This document shows, piece after piece, positions 8,753 to 16,812 of a stretch of DNA of 64,000 nt. Made by a program: the position numbers and the translations under genes. Source of the DNA: Nitrospiraceae bacterium. GTDB lineage: Bacteria > Nitrospirota > Nitrospiria > Nitrospirales > Nitrospiraceae. The notes under the pieces were generated by a model. That model was given only the letters and a program-made list of their open reading frames with translations. It made no database searches and was not told the DNA's origin. Position 1 is the first letter of the stretch. Each line of letters starts with the position of its first letter. Location of the stretch: NCBI GenBank assembly GCA_919902665.1, contig CAKKRK010000064.1, positions 1-64,000 on the forward strand. The letters run 5' to 3'.

Positions 8753-9768
8753 ATGTCTTGATCGTTCGCCCGGACGGCATCGGCGATGTCTTACTCTCTC
8801 TTCCCGTGGCGACTCAACTCAGGCAGCTTGTGCCTGGGGTCCGAATTGGGTTTCTCACTAGTCCCACTGTGGCGCCTTTGCTTGAGTATCATCCCGATGT
8901 GGATTATGTGCGAACGATACGTTTCGCAGACCCGTTGAAGGAACTCCGTCTCGCCTTTTCGCAGGGAGTTGAGGCAGCAATTTTTTTGAAGCCGTTTCGC
9001 CGTCTGATGTGGGCCGCATGGGTGGCTGGTGTCCCGATTCGCGTTGCCACTGCCTACCGGTGGTATAGCCTATTGGCCAATCGCCGTATCTATGAACATC
9101 GCAGCGAGTTTGCAAAGCACGAATCAGAGTACAACGTCGATATGATCCAGGGGTTGGGGTTGCCTCCTCAGCCTGTAGGCCAACCAGTGCTGACCCTGAC
9201 CGAGGCCGAACGAGCAGCCGGGGCATCTCGGTGGTCGGGATTGCCGAGACCTCGCGTCGTGGTCCACCCAGGAGGAGTGTCCGCACGTCGCTGGCGGCTG
9301 GAGCAGTATCGTGACCTGGTCTCGACATTGACAGACAGAGGATATGGTGTGGTGTTGACCGGCAGCGATCAGGAACGAAAAGAGTTTGGGAAAGGTCTGT
9401 CGTTGCCTACGGCGTTTCCCTTAGGTGTAGTAGATCTTATGGGGAACCTGTCGCTGCGAGAACTGATGTCGGTGATCGCCAATGCGCATGTCGTCGTCTC
9501 AGGAGCGACAGGACCGGCTCATCTGGCGGCAGCTCTAGGTATTCCCACGGTGACCTTGTTCGATCCTCGACGAAACAATTTGCCGGTGCGGTGGAAACCA
9601 CTTGGGACGGGAGTCTTGTTGCGCCCTGATGTTCCTACTTGCGATAAATGTATCGGCGAGGTCTGTCCCTATTGGGATTGTCTTGATCGATTCACGGTTG
9701 CAACTGTCACGTCCGTCATCTCCAAAGTTTTAGAGGCCCCGTCAGCGCTTACCGTACTTCATCTATAA
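8743..9768 (+). CDS. GT9 family glycosyltransferase
   Basis: A second GT9 enzyme. Its N-terminus VLIVRPDGIGDVLLSLPV, the HPGGVSARRW segment and the SGATGPAHLAAALGIPTV motif place it in the heptosyltransferase superfamily. The acidic Asn-Asp of the usual TNDTGP motif is altered to SGATGP here. A Cys-rich tail (CDKCIGEVCPYWDC) resembles that of other GT9 proteins. ATG 8743 or the ATG at 8749, whose ATGA overlaps the upstream stop, could both be used; 8743 is given here. Its acceptor is unknown. Confidence 0.8.
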   Translation: MSMNVLIVRPDGIGDVLLSLPVATQLRQLVPGVRIGFLTSPTVAPLLEYHPDVDYVRTIRFADPLKELRLAFSQGVEAAIFLKPFRRLMWAAWVAGVPIRVATAYRWYSLLANRRIYEHRSEFAKHESEYNVDMIQGLGLPPQPVGQPVLTLTEAERAAGASRWSGLPRPRVVVHPGGVSARRWRLEQYRDLVSTLTDRGYGVVLTGSDQERKEFGKGLSLPTAFPLGVVDLMGNLSLRELMSVIANAHVVVSGATGPAHLAAALGIPTVTLFDPRRNNLPVRWKPLGTGVLLRPDVPTCDKCIGEVCPYWDCLDRFTVATVTSVISKVLEAPSALTVLHL

Positions 9769-9874
9769 GCCGGTCCATCAGCGGGGGAGGAAGAGTTGTT
9801 GCGAGGTGCTGCTCTTGACTCAACTGCGCTTCTATGTTCATATCCTGAACGTTAGAGGATGACACGCTAACTCT

Positions 9875-10133
9875 ATGATTTTCCAAGGGCAACGAGATCT
9901 TCTCTTGCTGGCTAACGTGGAGCGTGATGGTGCGGTCATAGGTTGGATTTGTCGATGATACCCAGCAGGAGTCGTTCTTGTCCTATCCGGTTTGGCCGCT
10001 GGAGTCGTTGAGCGGATGGGAGTTCGATGCGGTGGTATTGGCCAATTTCGAGCACACGGCGGGGCACCGTACGACACGTGGACAGTACCAGGTTCCGGAT
10101 AGCAAGGTCATCGCACTTACTCCCGTGATGTAA
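9875..10133 (+). pseudogene. Remnant of a PglD_N-like/Rossmann-type gene, frameshifted
   Basis: Inside the 416-base gap between the GT9 gene and the nusG-like gene, two partial frames join into one sensible protein. ATG 9875 encodes MIFQGQRDLLLLANVERDGA and runs to about 9941. A different frame then continues GFVDDTQQESFLSYPVWPLE and FDAVVLANFEH and ends with PDSKVIALTPVM at 10133. The pattern 'VIGFVDD...pVwpLesL...DAVVLA' resembles the nucleotide-binding N-terminal domain of PglD-like acetyltransferases and related sugar-modifying proteins. A stop at 9939-9941 in the second frame shows it is broken. The rest of the gap (9769-9874, 10134-10184) holds nothing I can name. The family assignment is tentative. 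Confidence 0.45.
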
Positions 10134-10184
10134 GCGCCGCTGCGCGACCGTTTTTCTATGCACTGTAAGTGAGAGGGCGAAGCT

Positions 10185-10721
10185 GTGTCCGATGACAACG
10201 TCTACAGTGACACGGAGCCTAGTCATACCAGCAGTCTTCACTGGTACGCCCTACGTACTAAGTCACGTCACGAAAAACTGGTGCGAGATCAGTTGGACAA
10301 GCAAGGAATCGAGCCGTTGCTCCCGACGGTCAAACGGCTGAGTCAGTGGAAGGACAGGAAAAAGGAAGTCGAGGTCCCGCTGTTCTCCGGGTATTGTTTC
10401 GTGCGGTTTTCTCAGCAGGAGAAGGCGCCGGTGCAAAAAACAACAGGCGTCGTGGAAATCGTCGGCAGCGGAAGCCGGCCTGAACCGATTCCAGAACAAG
10501 AAATCGACGCGCTCCGCCGTCTTATGACGAGCGTCCTTCCGTACGATCCACATCCCTATCTCCATGAAGGCATGAAGGTGGAAGTCGTTCGTGGCCCTCT
10601 GCAGGGGGTTCTCGGAATTCTGATGCGGAAAGAGAAACGACACCGCTTAGTGATCGGAGTGCACCTGATTCAACAAGCGGCGGCGGTCGAAATCGATGTG
10701 AATGATGTGGTGCCGGTGTAA
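10185..10721 (+). CDS. NusG/RfaH-family specialised transcription antiterminator
   Basis: A 178-residue NusG paralog. The N-terminal NGN domain shows HWYALRTKSRHEKLVRDQL and the PLFSGYCFVRF core (residues about 20-120). A C-terminal KOW domain is centred on EVVRGPLQGVLGILM. GTG 10185 follows GAGAGGG. Such paralogs (RfaH, UpxY, LoaP) keep RNA polymerase elongating through long polysaccharide operons. Its position as the first intact gene of the long + strand glycan locus fits that role. It is unlikely to be the housekeeping NusG because no secE or ribosomal protein genes flank it. No exact ops element was found upstream. Confidence 0.85.
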   Translation: MSDDNVYSDTEPSHTSSLHWYALRTKSRHEKLVRDQLDKQGIEPLLPTVKRLSQWKDRKKEVEVPLFSGYCFVRFSQQEKAPVQKTTGVVEIVGSGSRPEPIPEQEIDALRRLMTSVLPYDPHPYLHEGMKVEVVRGPLQGVLGILMRKEKRHRLVIGVHLIQQAAAVEIDVNDVVPV

Positions 10722-10833
10722 GGCCTAAGGCATTCTCCATGAAATCACCGATTCGTTTGCACGCCAAAGAGCACAAGCCGGGATCGACGGATGTCCGGTG
10801 GGGCTCCGCTGACTGCTTGGGTATGGTTGGCGC

Positions 10834-11799
10834 GTGAATCTCAACGTCGTGTCGTTTCTAGACCCGCAGGTGTATAACGGCGGCGGCGAGATGATCAGTC
10901 GCCGCCTGATCGACGTCGGAGTGGGGCGTGGGCATGACATCAGAGTGTCTTCTGTGCGTCCCAAGAAGAAGGCGCTCCACGCTTCGCCGAATCTTACGCT
11001 ATTGATTGATGTATTCAACTTTGCCCACAGCATCAAGTCGCTGGGGGCCTGGCGCGAATTCGAACCGAGGTTTCTGGAATCGATGATCGAGCGGGCTCCT
11101 TTTGTTCACCTCACCAACGCGTACGTCGATGTTTGCAACTTGCCCTACCTGCCGTGTTCAGGAGAGCGTCTTGATGGATGCCCGGTGAAACCGACGTTGA
11201 ACGTCGTCAAACGATTCATGATCCGTGACTGGAGCGACGACTGTTTTGCGCGACGAGCGTTCGTGCGTCGGCTCTATGAAGCGTCCGCACTCAATGTGTA
11301 CCTTTCACCGTTGCATCGTCGGGTTACGGAATCGCTGCTGGGCAGCAAGCAGCTGCCGCCAAGCTATCTGCTCAAGCCCATGATCGATACGAAAGTTTTT
11401 TCCAATGAACAGCGAGATCGGGATATCGACTATCTCTTTGTGGGCGTGATCGGTGAAGCCAAGGGGTTGGCGGCTATGCGGGAACGGTTCGGACAGACGG
11501 ATATTCATTTGATCGGCCGTTGCGCCCCCGGTATCAAGCCGGACTTTGGACGGCATCTCGGTCACGTATCATATGACGAAGTGCCGCGTTATATGAATCG
11601 GGCCAAGAACTTTGTCTTCTTGCCACGCTGGCCTGAGCCACAGGGGCGTGTGGTGGCGGAGGCGGCCTTGTGCGGTTGCCGGATTATCGGCAATGAGAAT
11701 GTCGGGGCGTTGTCGTTCGACATGGACCTTGCCGATTCTCGATCATATGAGGGGGTTGAGGATGAGTTTTGGACTAGGCTGGAGGAGCTAGCCTGGTGA
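10834..11799 (+). CDS. Glycosyltransferase-like protein (GT-B type)
   Basis: A 321-residue protein beginning NLNVVSFLDPQVYNGGGEM, which resembles the nucleotide-free N-terminal half of GT-B enzymes. The C-terminal half has FVFLPRWPEPQGRVVAEAAL followed by CGCRIIGNENVG, a typical donor-binding pattern of GT4-like transferases with the E-x7-E-like position. The GTG start is weakly supported by the upstream sequence. The 4-base overlap with the next GT2 gene indicates coupling. The transferred sugar cannot be deduced. Confidence 0.65.
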   Translation: MNLNVVSFLDPQVYNGGGEMISRRLIDVGVGRGHDIRVSSVRPKKKALHASPNLTLLIDVFNFAHSIKSLGAWREFEPRFLESMIERAPFVHLTNAYVDVCNLPYLPCSGERLDGCPVKPTLNVVKRFMIRDWSDDCFARRAFVRRLYEASALNVYLSPLHRRVTESLLGSKQLPPSYLLKPMIDTKVFSNEQRDRDIDYLFVGVIGEAKGLAAMRERFGQTDIHLIGRCAPGIKPDFGRHLGHVSYDEVPRYMNRAKNFVFLPRWPEPQGRVVAEAALCGCRIIGNENVGALSFDMDLADSRSYEGVEDEFWTRLEELAW

Positions 11800-12569
11800 G
11801 TGACACATATTCCGCGCCCCTGGTGAGCGTCATCATTCCGGTCCTCCATCTGACCCGCCCGATCAACGCCAAGCGCTTTTTCATGCCCCGGTATACGATT
11901 CGGGAGGTGTTGCGAGATTTGCGCGAGCACGTCACACTTCCGTTCGAGGTGATCGTGATCTGCAACGGCACTGATCCTGAGTTGATCGAGTTCGTGCGGA
12001 CACACGACGCTATCGATAAGTATTGCATCAACAGCGTGAACGCCGGCGTGGGCCGCTCATGGAACATGGGAGCCCAGTTGGCAGAGGCAGAGGTGCTGTG
12101 CTTTCTCAATGATGATGTGGCTGTTGGTCGAGGAGGGATGGAAGCGCTCTATCATGCTCTTCTCGGTTCGGCTGATGTCGGTGAAGTCGGGCCTGCCGGA
12201 TCTAGGTGGAAAGGTGCGCAGCACGAACGATATGCTGGAGAACAAGAGCCTGAAGATGCTGACGTCATTTCGGGGTTTTGCTTCCTGCTGAAGAGTGAGC
12301 TGTTTCATCAGCTGGGAGGTCTCGACATCGCATATACCCCTGCAGGATTCGAGGAGATTGATCTGTCCTTCGCAATTCGCAAAGCGGGATATCGCTGTCT
12401 GGTGATCCCCAAGTTGCCAATTCATCACTATCATCATCACGGAGTGAGCGCCTATCGCACTGAGATCAAGTACTTGAAGACCTCCATCGATACACACGTT
12501 CTTCATCAACGCAATAAGACCTACTTCATGAAAAAATGGGGAATTTCGGATGAAGGAGTCGGCGAGTGA
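11796..12569 (+). CDS. GT2 family glycosyltransferase
   Basis: A GT-A fold transferase of 257 residues: APLVSVIIPVL at the start, NAGVGRSWNMGAQLA, the metal-binding CFLNDDVAV (DxD-like) near residue 106, and the acceptor-side PAGFEEIDLSFAIRKAGYR near residue 185. The C-terminal His-rich HHYHHHG is unusual to the eye but lies in a surface-type loop. It starts at GTG 11796 inside the end of the upstream gene and overlaps the next gene through GTGA at 12566. It is probably cytoplasmic and elongates the glycan repeat. Confidence 0.85.
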   Translation: MSDTYSAPLVSVIIPVLHLTRPINAKRFFMPRYTIREVLRDLREHVTLPFEVIVICNGTDPELIEFVRTHDAIDKYCINSVNAGVGRSWNMGAQLAEAEVLCFLNDDVAVGRGGMEALYHALLGSADVGEVGPAGSRWKGAQHERYAGEQEPEDADVISGFCFLLKSELFHQLGGLDIAYTPAGFEEIDLSFAIRKAGYRCLVIPKLPIHHYHHHGVSAYRTEIKYLKTSIDTHVLHQRNKTYFMKKWGISDEGVGE

Positions 12570-13219
12570 ACCATGTTGAGGCAGGGGGAATGCCGGTAGA
12601 TTATTTCTATCTTAGCCGCAGCGATGTGGCGGCGCTTGTGCCGGCTGACTGTCGTACGATCTTGGAAATCGGGAGTGGATTTGGCGCATTGGGTCGGACG
12701 CTTGCGGCTCGGCAGCCTTGTACGGTCGACGGGGTGGAGATCAATCCGGCTGCCTCGAAGCATCTTGAGCGGCACTATCGGCGGTTTTGGATTGGCGATG
12801 TCGAGCGGATTGAACTTGAAGGGGCCATGCAAGAGTACGATTGTCTGCTGTTTCCTGATGTCTTGGAGCATCTCGTCGACCCCTGGACTGTCTTAGGCCG
12901 CTTCAGTAGATATGTGAAGGCCGGAGGCGTCGTAGTGGCCAGCATCCCCAATGTATGCAATCTCGCGTTGCTCTATCGTCTCATCTTCCAAGGGATGTGG
13001 CAGTACGAAGAGTCAGGGTTGCTAGATCGAGGACATCTCCGTTTTTTTACTCGTAGATCCATTGCCGAACTGTTTTCTTACAGCGGGTTGACGATCGAAA
13101 CTTGGCAGATGAATCGAGACCGGTATGTCGGCATTCGTCGCCTGGCTGCAATCGCAGCGAAGCTTGTGGTGCCTGAAATTGACGTATGCCAGTATTTGGT
13201 CAGAGCTCGCCGAGGATGA
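12566..13219 (+). CDS. Class I SAM-dependent methyltransferase
   Basis: A 217-residue methyltransferase with motif I ILEIGSGFGALGRTLA (residues about 32-47), the acidic GVEIN, and FPDVLEHLVDPW at the motif II/III position. A GGVVVASIPNV strand and the HLRFFTRRSI segment are typical of Methyltransf_23-type proteins found in glycan loci. It is coupled to both neighbours by GTGA and ATGA overlaps, so it is likely part of the same glycan pathway, either O-methylating a sugar or capping the chain. Confidence 0.82.
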   Translation: MNHVEAGGMPVDYFYLSRSDVAALVPADCRTILEIGSGFGALGRTLAARQPCTVDGVEINPAASKHLERHYRRFWIGDVERIELEGAMQEYDCLLFPDVLEHLVDPWTVLGRFSRYVKAGGVVVASIPNVCNLALLYRLIFQGMWQYEESGLLDRGHLRFFTRRSIAELFSYSGLTIETWQMNRDRYVGIRRLAAIAAKLVVPEIDVCQYLVRARRG

Positions 13220-14340
13220 GTGCCTTGGTGGGGCGGAAATTGCTGGTCGTTGCTTCTCTGACGCCTACATCTACGGCAAATTATCTTGTTCACGCATTCA
13301 GACAACTTGGCTGCGAAATCAGAGTGTGCTCCGATGTGGCAAGTGATCTTGCCGATGTGTGTGCTGCTGGAGCAGTGCATGTTTCGCGTGTGATTGCACA
13401 GGTAGGGTTCGAGCCGGATTATGTAGTTTTTGTCGAGGGCGGCAGTATGCGACTGTTGCCGGTTGGTTTGGAGTGTGTGGAGTGTCTGACTGCCTGGTAT
13501 GGCATCGACACCCATATGGACTACGCCAAACATCTTCGGATCGGACGGCTGTTTGACGTGACGTTCCTTGCGCAAAAGGAATATGTCGAGCGCATGCGTG
13601 CTGATGGCATACGTCAAGTTCACTGGCTTCCCCTTGGGTTTGCTGAGGAATTACTGCCGTCCCCGATGCCAGAACGAACAATCGATATCGCCTACGTTGG
13701 TTCGGAACAGGTGGCTGCTAATCCATTACGACACGCGTTGCTGGAGGCGTTGCGCCGTGAATTTTCCTCGACGCGGTTTGGGGCAGCCTCGCCGAATGAG
13801 ATGGGGCGCATCTATGCCGGCGCCAAGCTGGTGTTCAATAAGAGTGTCAACAATGACGTGAATATGCGCTTCTTCGAGGCGGCTGGTGCGGGAGCAGTCC
13901 TCGTGACGGACCGAATCAGCAACAACGGTGTAGAAGAGTTATTTGAGGAAGGGAAACACTACGTATCGTATCAGGACCACGATTCACTCATTCAGGTCAT
14001 GCGGGGCCTGCTGGCTGATCCTCAACGCTGTGCGGCAATCAGTAAAAGTGCCCACCACCATGTCTTGGAGCATCATACCTATCGGCATCGTGCACAGTCT
14101 CTCTTGGCCGTTGCCGGGCGGTGTGAAAAGCTGTCCCCTCCATGCCCTGAAGACTACTTTGCTGCCTGTCTCTCATTGAACTTGCTCAGTGACGCGCTCA
14201 GAATGGCGGCGAAAGCCATTACGGTGTCAACAGGGAGTTCCTATCGTAAGTATGTTGGCACTCTGCTGGTCCTTCTCTTAAATTGGACTGCGCACGTGTT
14301 GGGCTTCGTCGAACGCATGCGTTTCCGCAGAGCCGCATAA
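13216..14340 (+). CDS. CgeB-like glycosyltransferase (Glyco_trans_1_2 type)
   Basis: The start is taken at ATG 13216, whose ATGA overlaps the preceding stop; an in-frame start at 13186 would overlap more. The central VFNKSVNNDVNMRFFEAAGAG and VLVTD segment is typical of CgeB-type glycosyltransferases, which share the GT-B donor site of GT4 enzymes. An N-terminal Rossmann-like half reads KLLVVASLTPTSTANYLVHA. The C-terminus ends with a hydrophobic stretch (about residues 345-365, LLVLLLNWTAHVLGFV), possibly a membrane contact. This is the last gene before a 461-base gap. Confidence 0.75.
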   Translation: MSALVGRKLLVVASLTPTSTANYLVHAFRQLGCEIRVCSDVASDLADVCAAGAVHVSRVIAQVGFEPDYVVFVEGGSMRLLPVGLECVECLTAWYGIDTHMDYAKHLRIGRLFDVTFLAQKEYVERMRADGIRQVHWLPLGFAEELLPSPMPERTIDIAYVGSEQVAANPLRHALLEALRREFSSTRFGAASPNEMGRIYAGAKLVFNKSVNNDVNMRFFEAAGAGAVLVTDRISNNGVEELFEEGKHYVSYQDHDSLIQVMRGLLADPQRCAAISKSAHHHVLEHHTYRHRAQSLLAVAGRCEKLSPPCPEDYFAACLSLNLLSDALRMAAKAITVSTGSSYRKYVGTLLVLLLNWTAHVLGFVERMRFRRAA

Positions 14341-14801
14341 TTCTTATGGATCTTCCCAGATTTTTATCAGGGATGGTGGTCCAGATGCCTAGTATTTCCC
14401 CTCCCGTGACTCCCCGCTTGCAGTTACCTGGATGAGGTTCGGTTCTGGAACGAGCGATGCATCTTTGTAGGAGCGTTTCTAGTGCACAATCTGAACGAGC
14501 GTGTGCTCGCTGCGCTCAATTGCCTCAAACGCCAGAAGTGTAATGACCACAGGGTCGTATGGCTCTATCTGTCTGGCGCCTAAGAACCCTGCTTTTTCTA
14601 TTGCAGAGAGAGTAATACTGTCGGCACCGTGAGATGAATAGATGGTTGGTCAGTATTGTAGTAGTCGGGTGTGTGCACGGCATGTCGAATAATCGTAAGG
14701 GGTGTATCTCGGGCTCGCAAACCTTCAGTTGAGTTTCCTGTCAAGTTCATGTAGACGAATATGAATCAATCGAATGATGAGCTTTACGAAGTAGGAGACC
14801 A
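14341..14801 (+). other. 461-base intergenic region before the E1-alpha gene
   Basis: No gene can be supported here. A stop-free stretch of 58 codons (14410-14583) has no good start or recognisable family. A small palindrome CGAGC-GTGT-GCTCG lies near 14495 but lacks a following T tract, so I do not call it a terminator. The length and the position, just before the E1/PLP/heptose block, make this a reasonable place for an internal promoter. I could not find a convincing -35/-10 pair. Confidence 0.4.
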
Positions 14802-15767
14802 ATGGTGACGAAGAATTGTACGGAGTCTCAGCTGCTCAGTGAGCTGTATCGGGGGATGTACCGTATCCGTTTCGTCGAAGAACGAATCGTCAAGATCTAC
14901 CACACCGATAAAATTAAGAGCCCCGTGCATTTGTCGATCGGTCAGGAAGCGCCGTCGGTCGGCGTGTGCGCCGCACTGAGGCCGACGGACGTTGTCTTTG
15001 GAACGTATCGAGGGCATGCTTTGTATCTTGCAAAAGGCGGAGATCTGAACCGCATGGTCGCGGAGCTATATGGAAAGGCGTCCGGCGTGGCCAAGGGTAA
15101 GGCTGGCTCAATGCACCTGGCCGATGCGTCCGTGCTGATGATGGGGACGTCGGCGATTGTTGCTACGACTATTCCTCATGCTGTGGGGTATGCACTGGCT
15201 GAAAAGTTTCGTGGACGTGACACCGTCGTCGCCGTATTTTTCGGAGACGGTGCGTCAGAGGAGGGGGTACTTCATGAGAGTGCCAATTTTGCTGCACTGC
15301 ATATGTTGCCCGTGCTCTTCGTGTGTGAAAATAATTTTTATGCCATCCACACGCCGCTAAAAAGTCGCGTGCCTATGCCGAACTATTGCGCAAGGATGGA
15401 AGCCTACGGCATCCCTTCCAGGAAGATTTTACGAAACAATGTCCTAGAAACCGCGCAGACAGCGGGAGAAATGATCGGTCAAATGCGAGAAGGACGAATC
15501 GGTCCGGCATTTCTGGAGATTGAAACCTATCGCTGGCGTGAACATGTGGGGCCGGGTGAAGATTGGGCGCTGGGGTATCGGTCGCGCGAAGAGGCTGAAC
15601 CGTGGATCCGAGGAGATGAAGTCGAGCGCATTGGGTGCCAGCTGGACCTCGATGTGCGTACCTCTATAGATCATGCGGTTGAAATGGAAGTCGAGACTGC
15701 GTTCCGATTGGCCGAGGAAGCGGCATTTCCATCCGATGAGGAGTTACTCACCGATGTCTTTCAGTAA
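14802..15767 (+). CDS. Thiamine-diphosphate dehydrogenase E1 alpha-like subunit
   Basis: A 321-residue protein of the pyruvate/acetoin dehydrogenase E1-alpha family. The ThDP-binding GDG...NN motif is intact: GDGASEEGVLHESANFAAL, ending CENNFYAI near residue 180. The N-terminal HLSIGQEAPSVGV and the TYRGHALYLAKGG segment with its active-site His also match the family. No E2 lipoyl acyltransferase or E3 gene is present anywhere in the window, and the following genes make deoxy sugars, so a role in central metabolism is unlikely. I infer that it decarboxylates a 2-oxoacid such as pyruvate and, with the beta subunit, transfers the two-carbon unit onto a keto sugar. Confidence 0.85.
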   Translation: MVTKNCTESQLLSELYRGMYRIRFVEERIVKIYHTDKIKSPVHLSIGQEAPSVGVCAALRPTDVVFGTYRGHALYLAKGGDLNRMVAELYGKASGVAKGKAGSMHLADASVLMMGTSAIVATTIPHAVGYALAEKFRGRDTVVAVFFGDGASEEGVLHESANFAALHMLPVLFVCENNFYAIHTPLKSRVPMPNYCARMEAYGIPSRKILRNNVLETAQTAGEMIGQMREGRIGPAFLEIETYRWREHVGPGEDWALGYRSREEAEPWIRGDEVERIGCQLDLDVRTSIDHAVEMEVETAFRLAEEAAFPSDEELLTDVFQ

Positions 15768-16812
15768 CGCCGTGCGCGAGTTGAGTTATGCGGATGCTCT
15801 GTATGAAGCTACAGTTCAGGAGATGGAACGCGATGACAACGTCTTCGTGTTTGGTCTGGGCGTCGATGATCCGAAAGGCATGTATGGTACGACGAAAGAT
15901 CTTCATCATCGGTTTGGGGCCAAACGCAATTTCGATACGCCTCTCTCTGAAGATGCAATGACGGGGGTGGCAATTGGTGCGGCGCTCGCCGGTATGCGGC
16001 CGATCCACGTCCATCAGCGCATGGACTTCTTGCTGCTCTGCATGAACCAACTCATCAATGTGGCCGCGAAGTGGAGTTACATGTTCGGCGGAGCGTTCCG
16101 GGTGCCGCTCGTCGTGAGGGCGATTGTGGGGCGGAGTTGGGGGCAGGGGGCGCAGCACAGTCAATCGTTGCATGCCCATTTCATGCACGTGCCTGGGATC
16201 AAGGTCGTTGCGCCGACGACTCCGCATGATGCGAAAGGCTGTATGATCGCCGCCATTCGCGACAATAATCCGGTCATTGTCGTCGAACACCGCATGCTCT
16301 ACTCCAATCGAGGCATGGTCCCTTCCGAACCGTACACGGTGGAGTTCGGCAAGGCTCGTGTGCTGACTCAAGGTGGTGATCTGACGATTGTGGCCATTTC
16401 TCATATGGTGGTCGAAGCCGTGCGGGCCAGTCACCACTTGGCTGAAGTTGGGATCCATGCGGAAGTCATCGATCCGGTCAGCCTCAGCCCGCTGGATGCC
16501 CAGACGATTCAGACATCGGTACAGAAGACAAGACGTCTGCTCGTTGTCGATCATAGCTGGGTCGAGACGAGCGCCGCGTCAGAAATTGTGGCTCTTGTCG
16601 CGGAATCCTTGAATGGGGATCCAGGAGTGCGCTTCAAACGCATGGGCTTCGCGCCTGTGCCCTGTCCGACCACAAAGCCGCTCGAAAACCTGTTCTATCC
16701 CAACTCGCGAACCATTGCGCAGGCGGGATATCGGCTTGTGACGAATCGAGAGGATTGGGTGCCGGAGGGCAAGGAAGCGAACGAAATCGCCGAATTTAAA
16801 GGACCATTTTAA
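15754..16812 (+). CDS. Thiamine-diphosphate dehydrogenase E1 beta-like subunit
   Basis: The E1-beta partner, about 352 residues. ATG 15754 overlaps the end of the alpha gene by 14 bases. The transketolase-type pyrimidine domain shows TPLSEDAMTGVAIGAALAG, with the Glu that activates the cofactor, followed by RPIHVHQRMDFLLLCMNQ and RSWGQGAQHSQSLHA. The C-terminal domain ends with RMGFAPVPCPTTKPLENLF. Overlapping coding and matched families imply an alpha2beta2 enzyme. Its stop abuts the start of the PLP enzyme, tying it to sugar deoxygenation rather than to energy metabolism. Confidence 0.85.
   Translation: MSFSNAVRELSYADALYEATVQEMERDDNVFVFGLGVDDPKGMYGTTKDLHHRFGAKRNFDTPLSEDAMTGVAIGAALAGMRPIHVHQRMDFLLLCMNQLINVAAKWSYMFGGAFRVPLVVRAIVGRSWGQGAQHSQSLHAHFMHVPGIKVVAPTTPHDAKGCMIAAIRDNNPVIVVEHRMLYSNRGMVPSEPYTVEFGKARVLTQGGDLTIVAISHMVVEAVRASHHLAEVGIHAEVIDPVSLSPLDAQTIQTSVQKTRRLLVVDHSWVETSAASEIVALVAESLNGDPGVRFKRMGFAPVPCPTTKPLENLFYPNSRTIAQAGYRLVTNREDWVPEGKEANEIAEFKGPF

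Noticed and set aside
9769-10184. A classical ops element for RfaH upstream of the nusG-like gene
   Set aside because: No close match to the GGCGGTAGC-type sequence was seen; only loosely similar GCGGTGGTA.
14410-14583. A stop-free stretch of 58 codons in the gap before the E1-alpha gene
   Set aside because: No ATG with a ribosome site and no similarity I can recognise; a run of this length is expected by chance at this base composition.
15748-16554. A 268-codon open frame on the minus strand opposite the E1-beta gene
   Set aside because: It is a shadow of the strongly conserved E1-beta coding sequence, has a His/Arg/Asp-rich composition typical of antisense frames and no recognisable domain. 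The same holds for the long minus frames opposite rfbB, fbp and the GT4 gene at 40305.
14802-16812. Central pyruvate or acetoin dehydrogenase complex
   Set aside because: No E2 or E3 gene is present, and the pair overlaps nucleotide-sugar genes.
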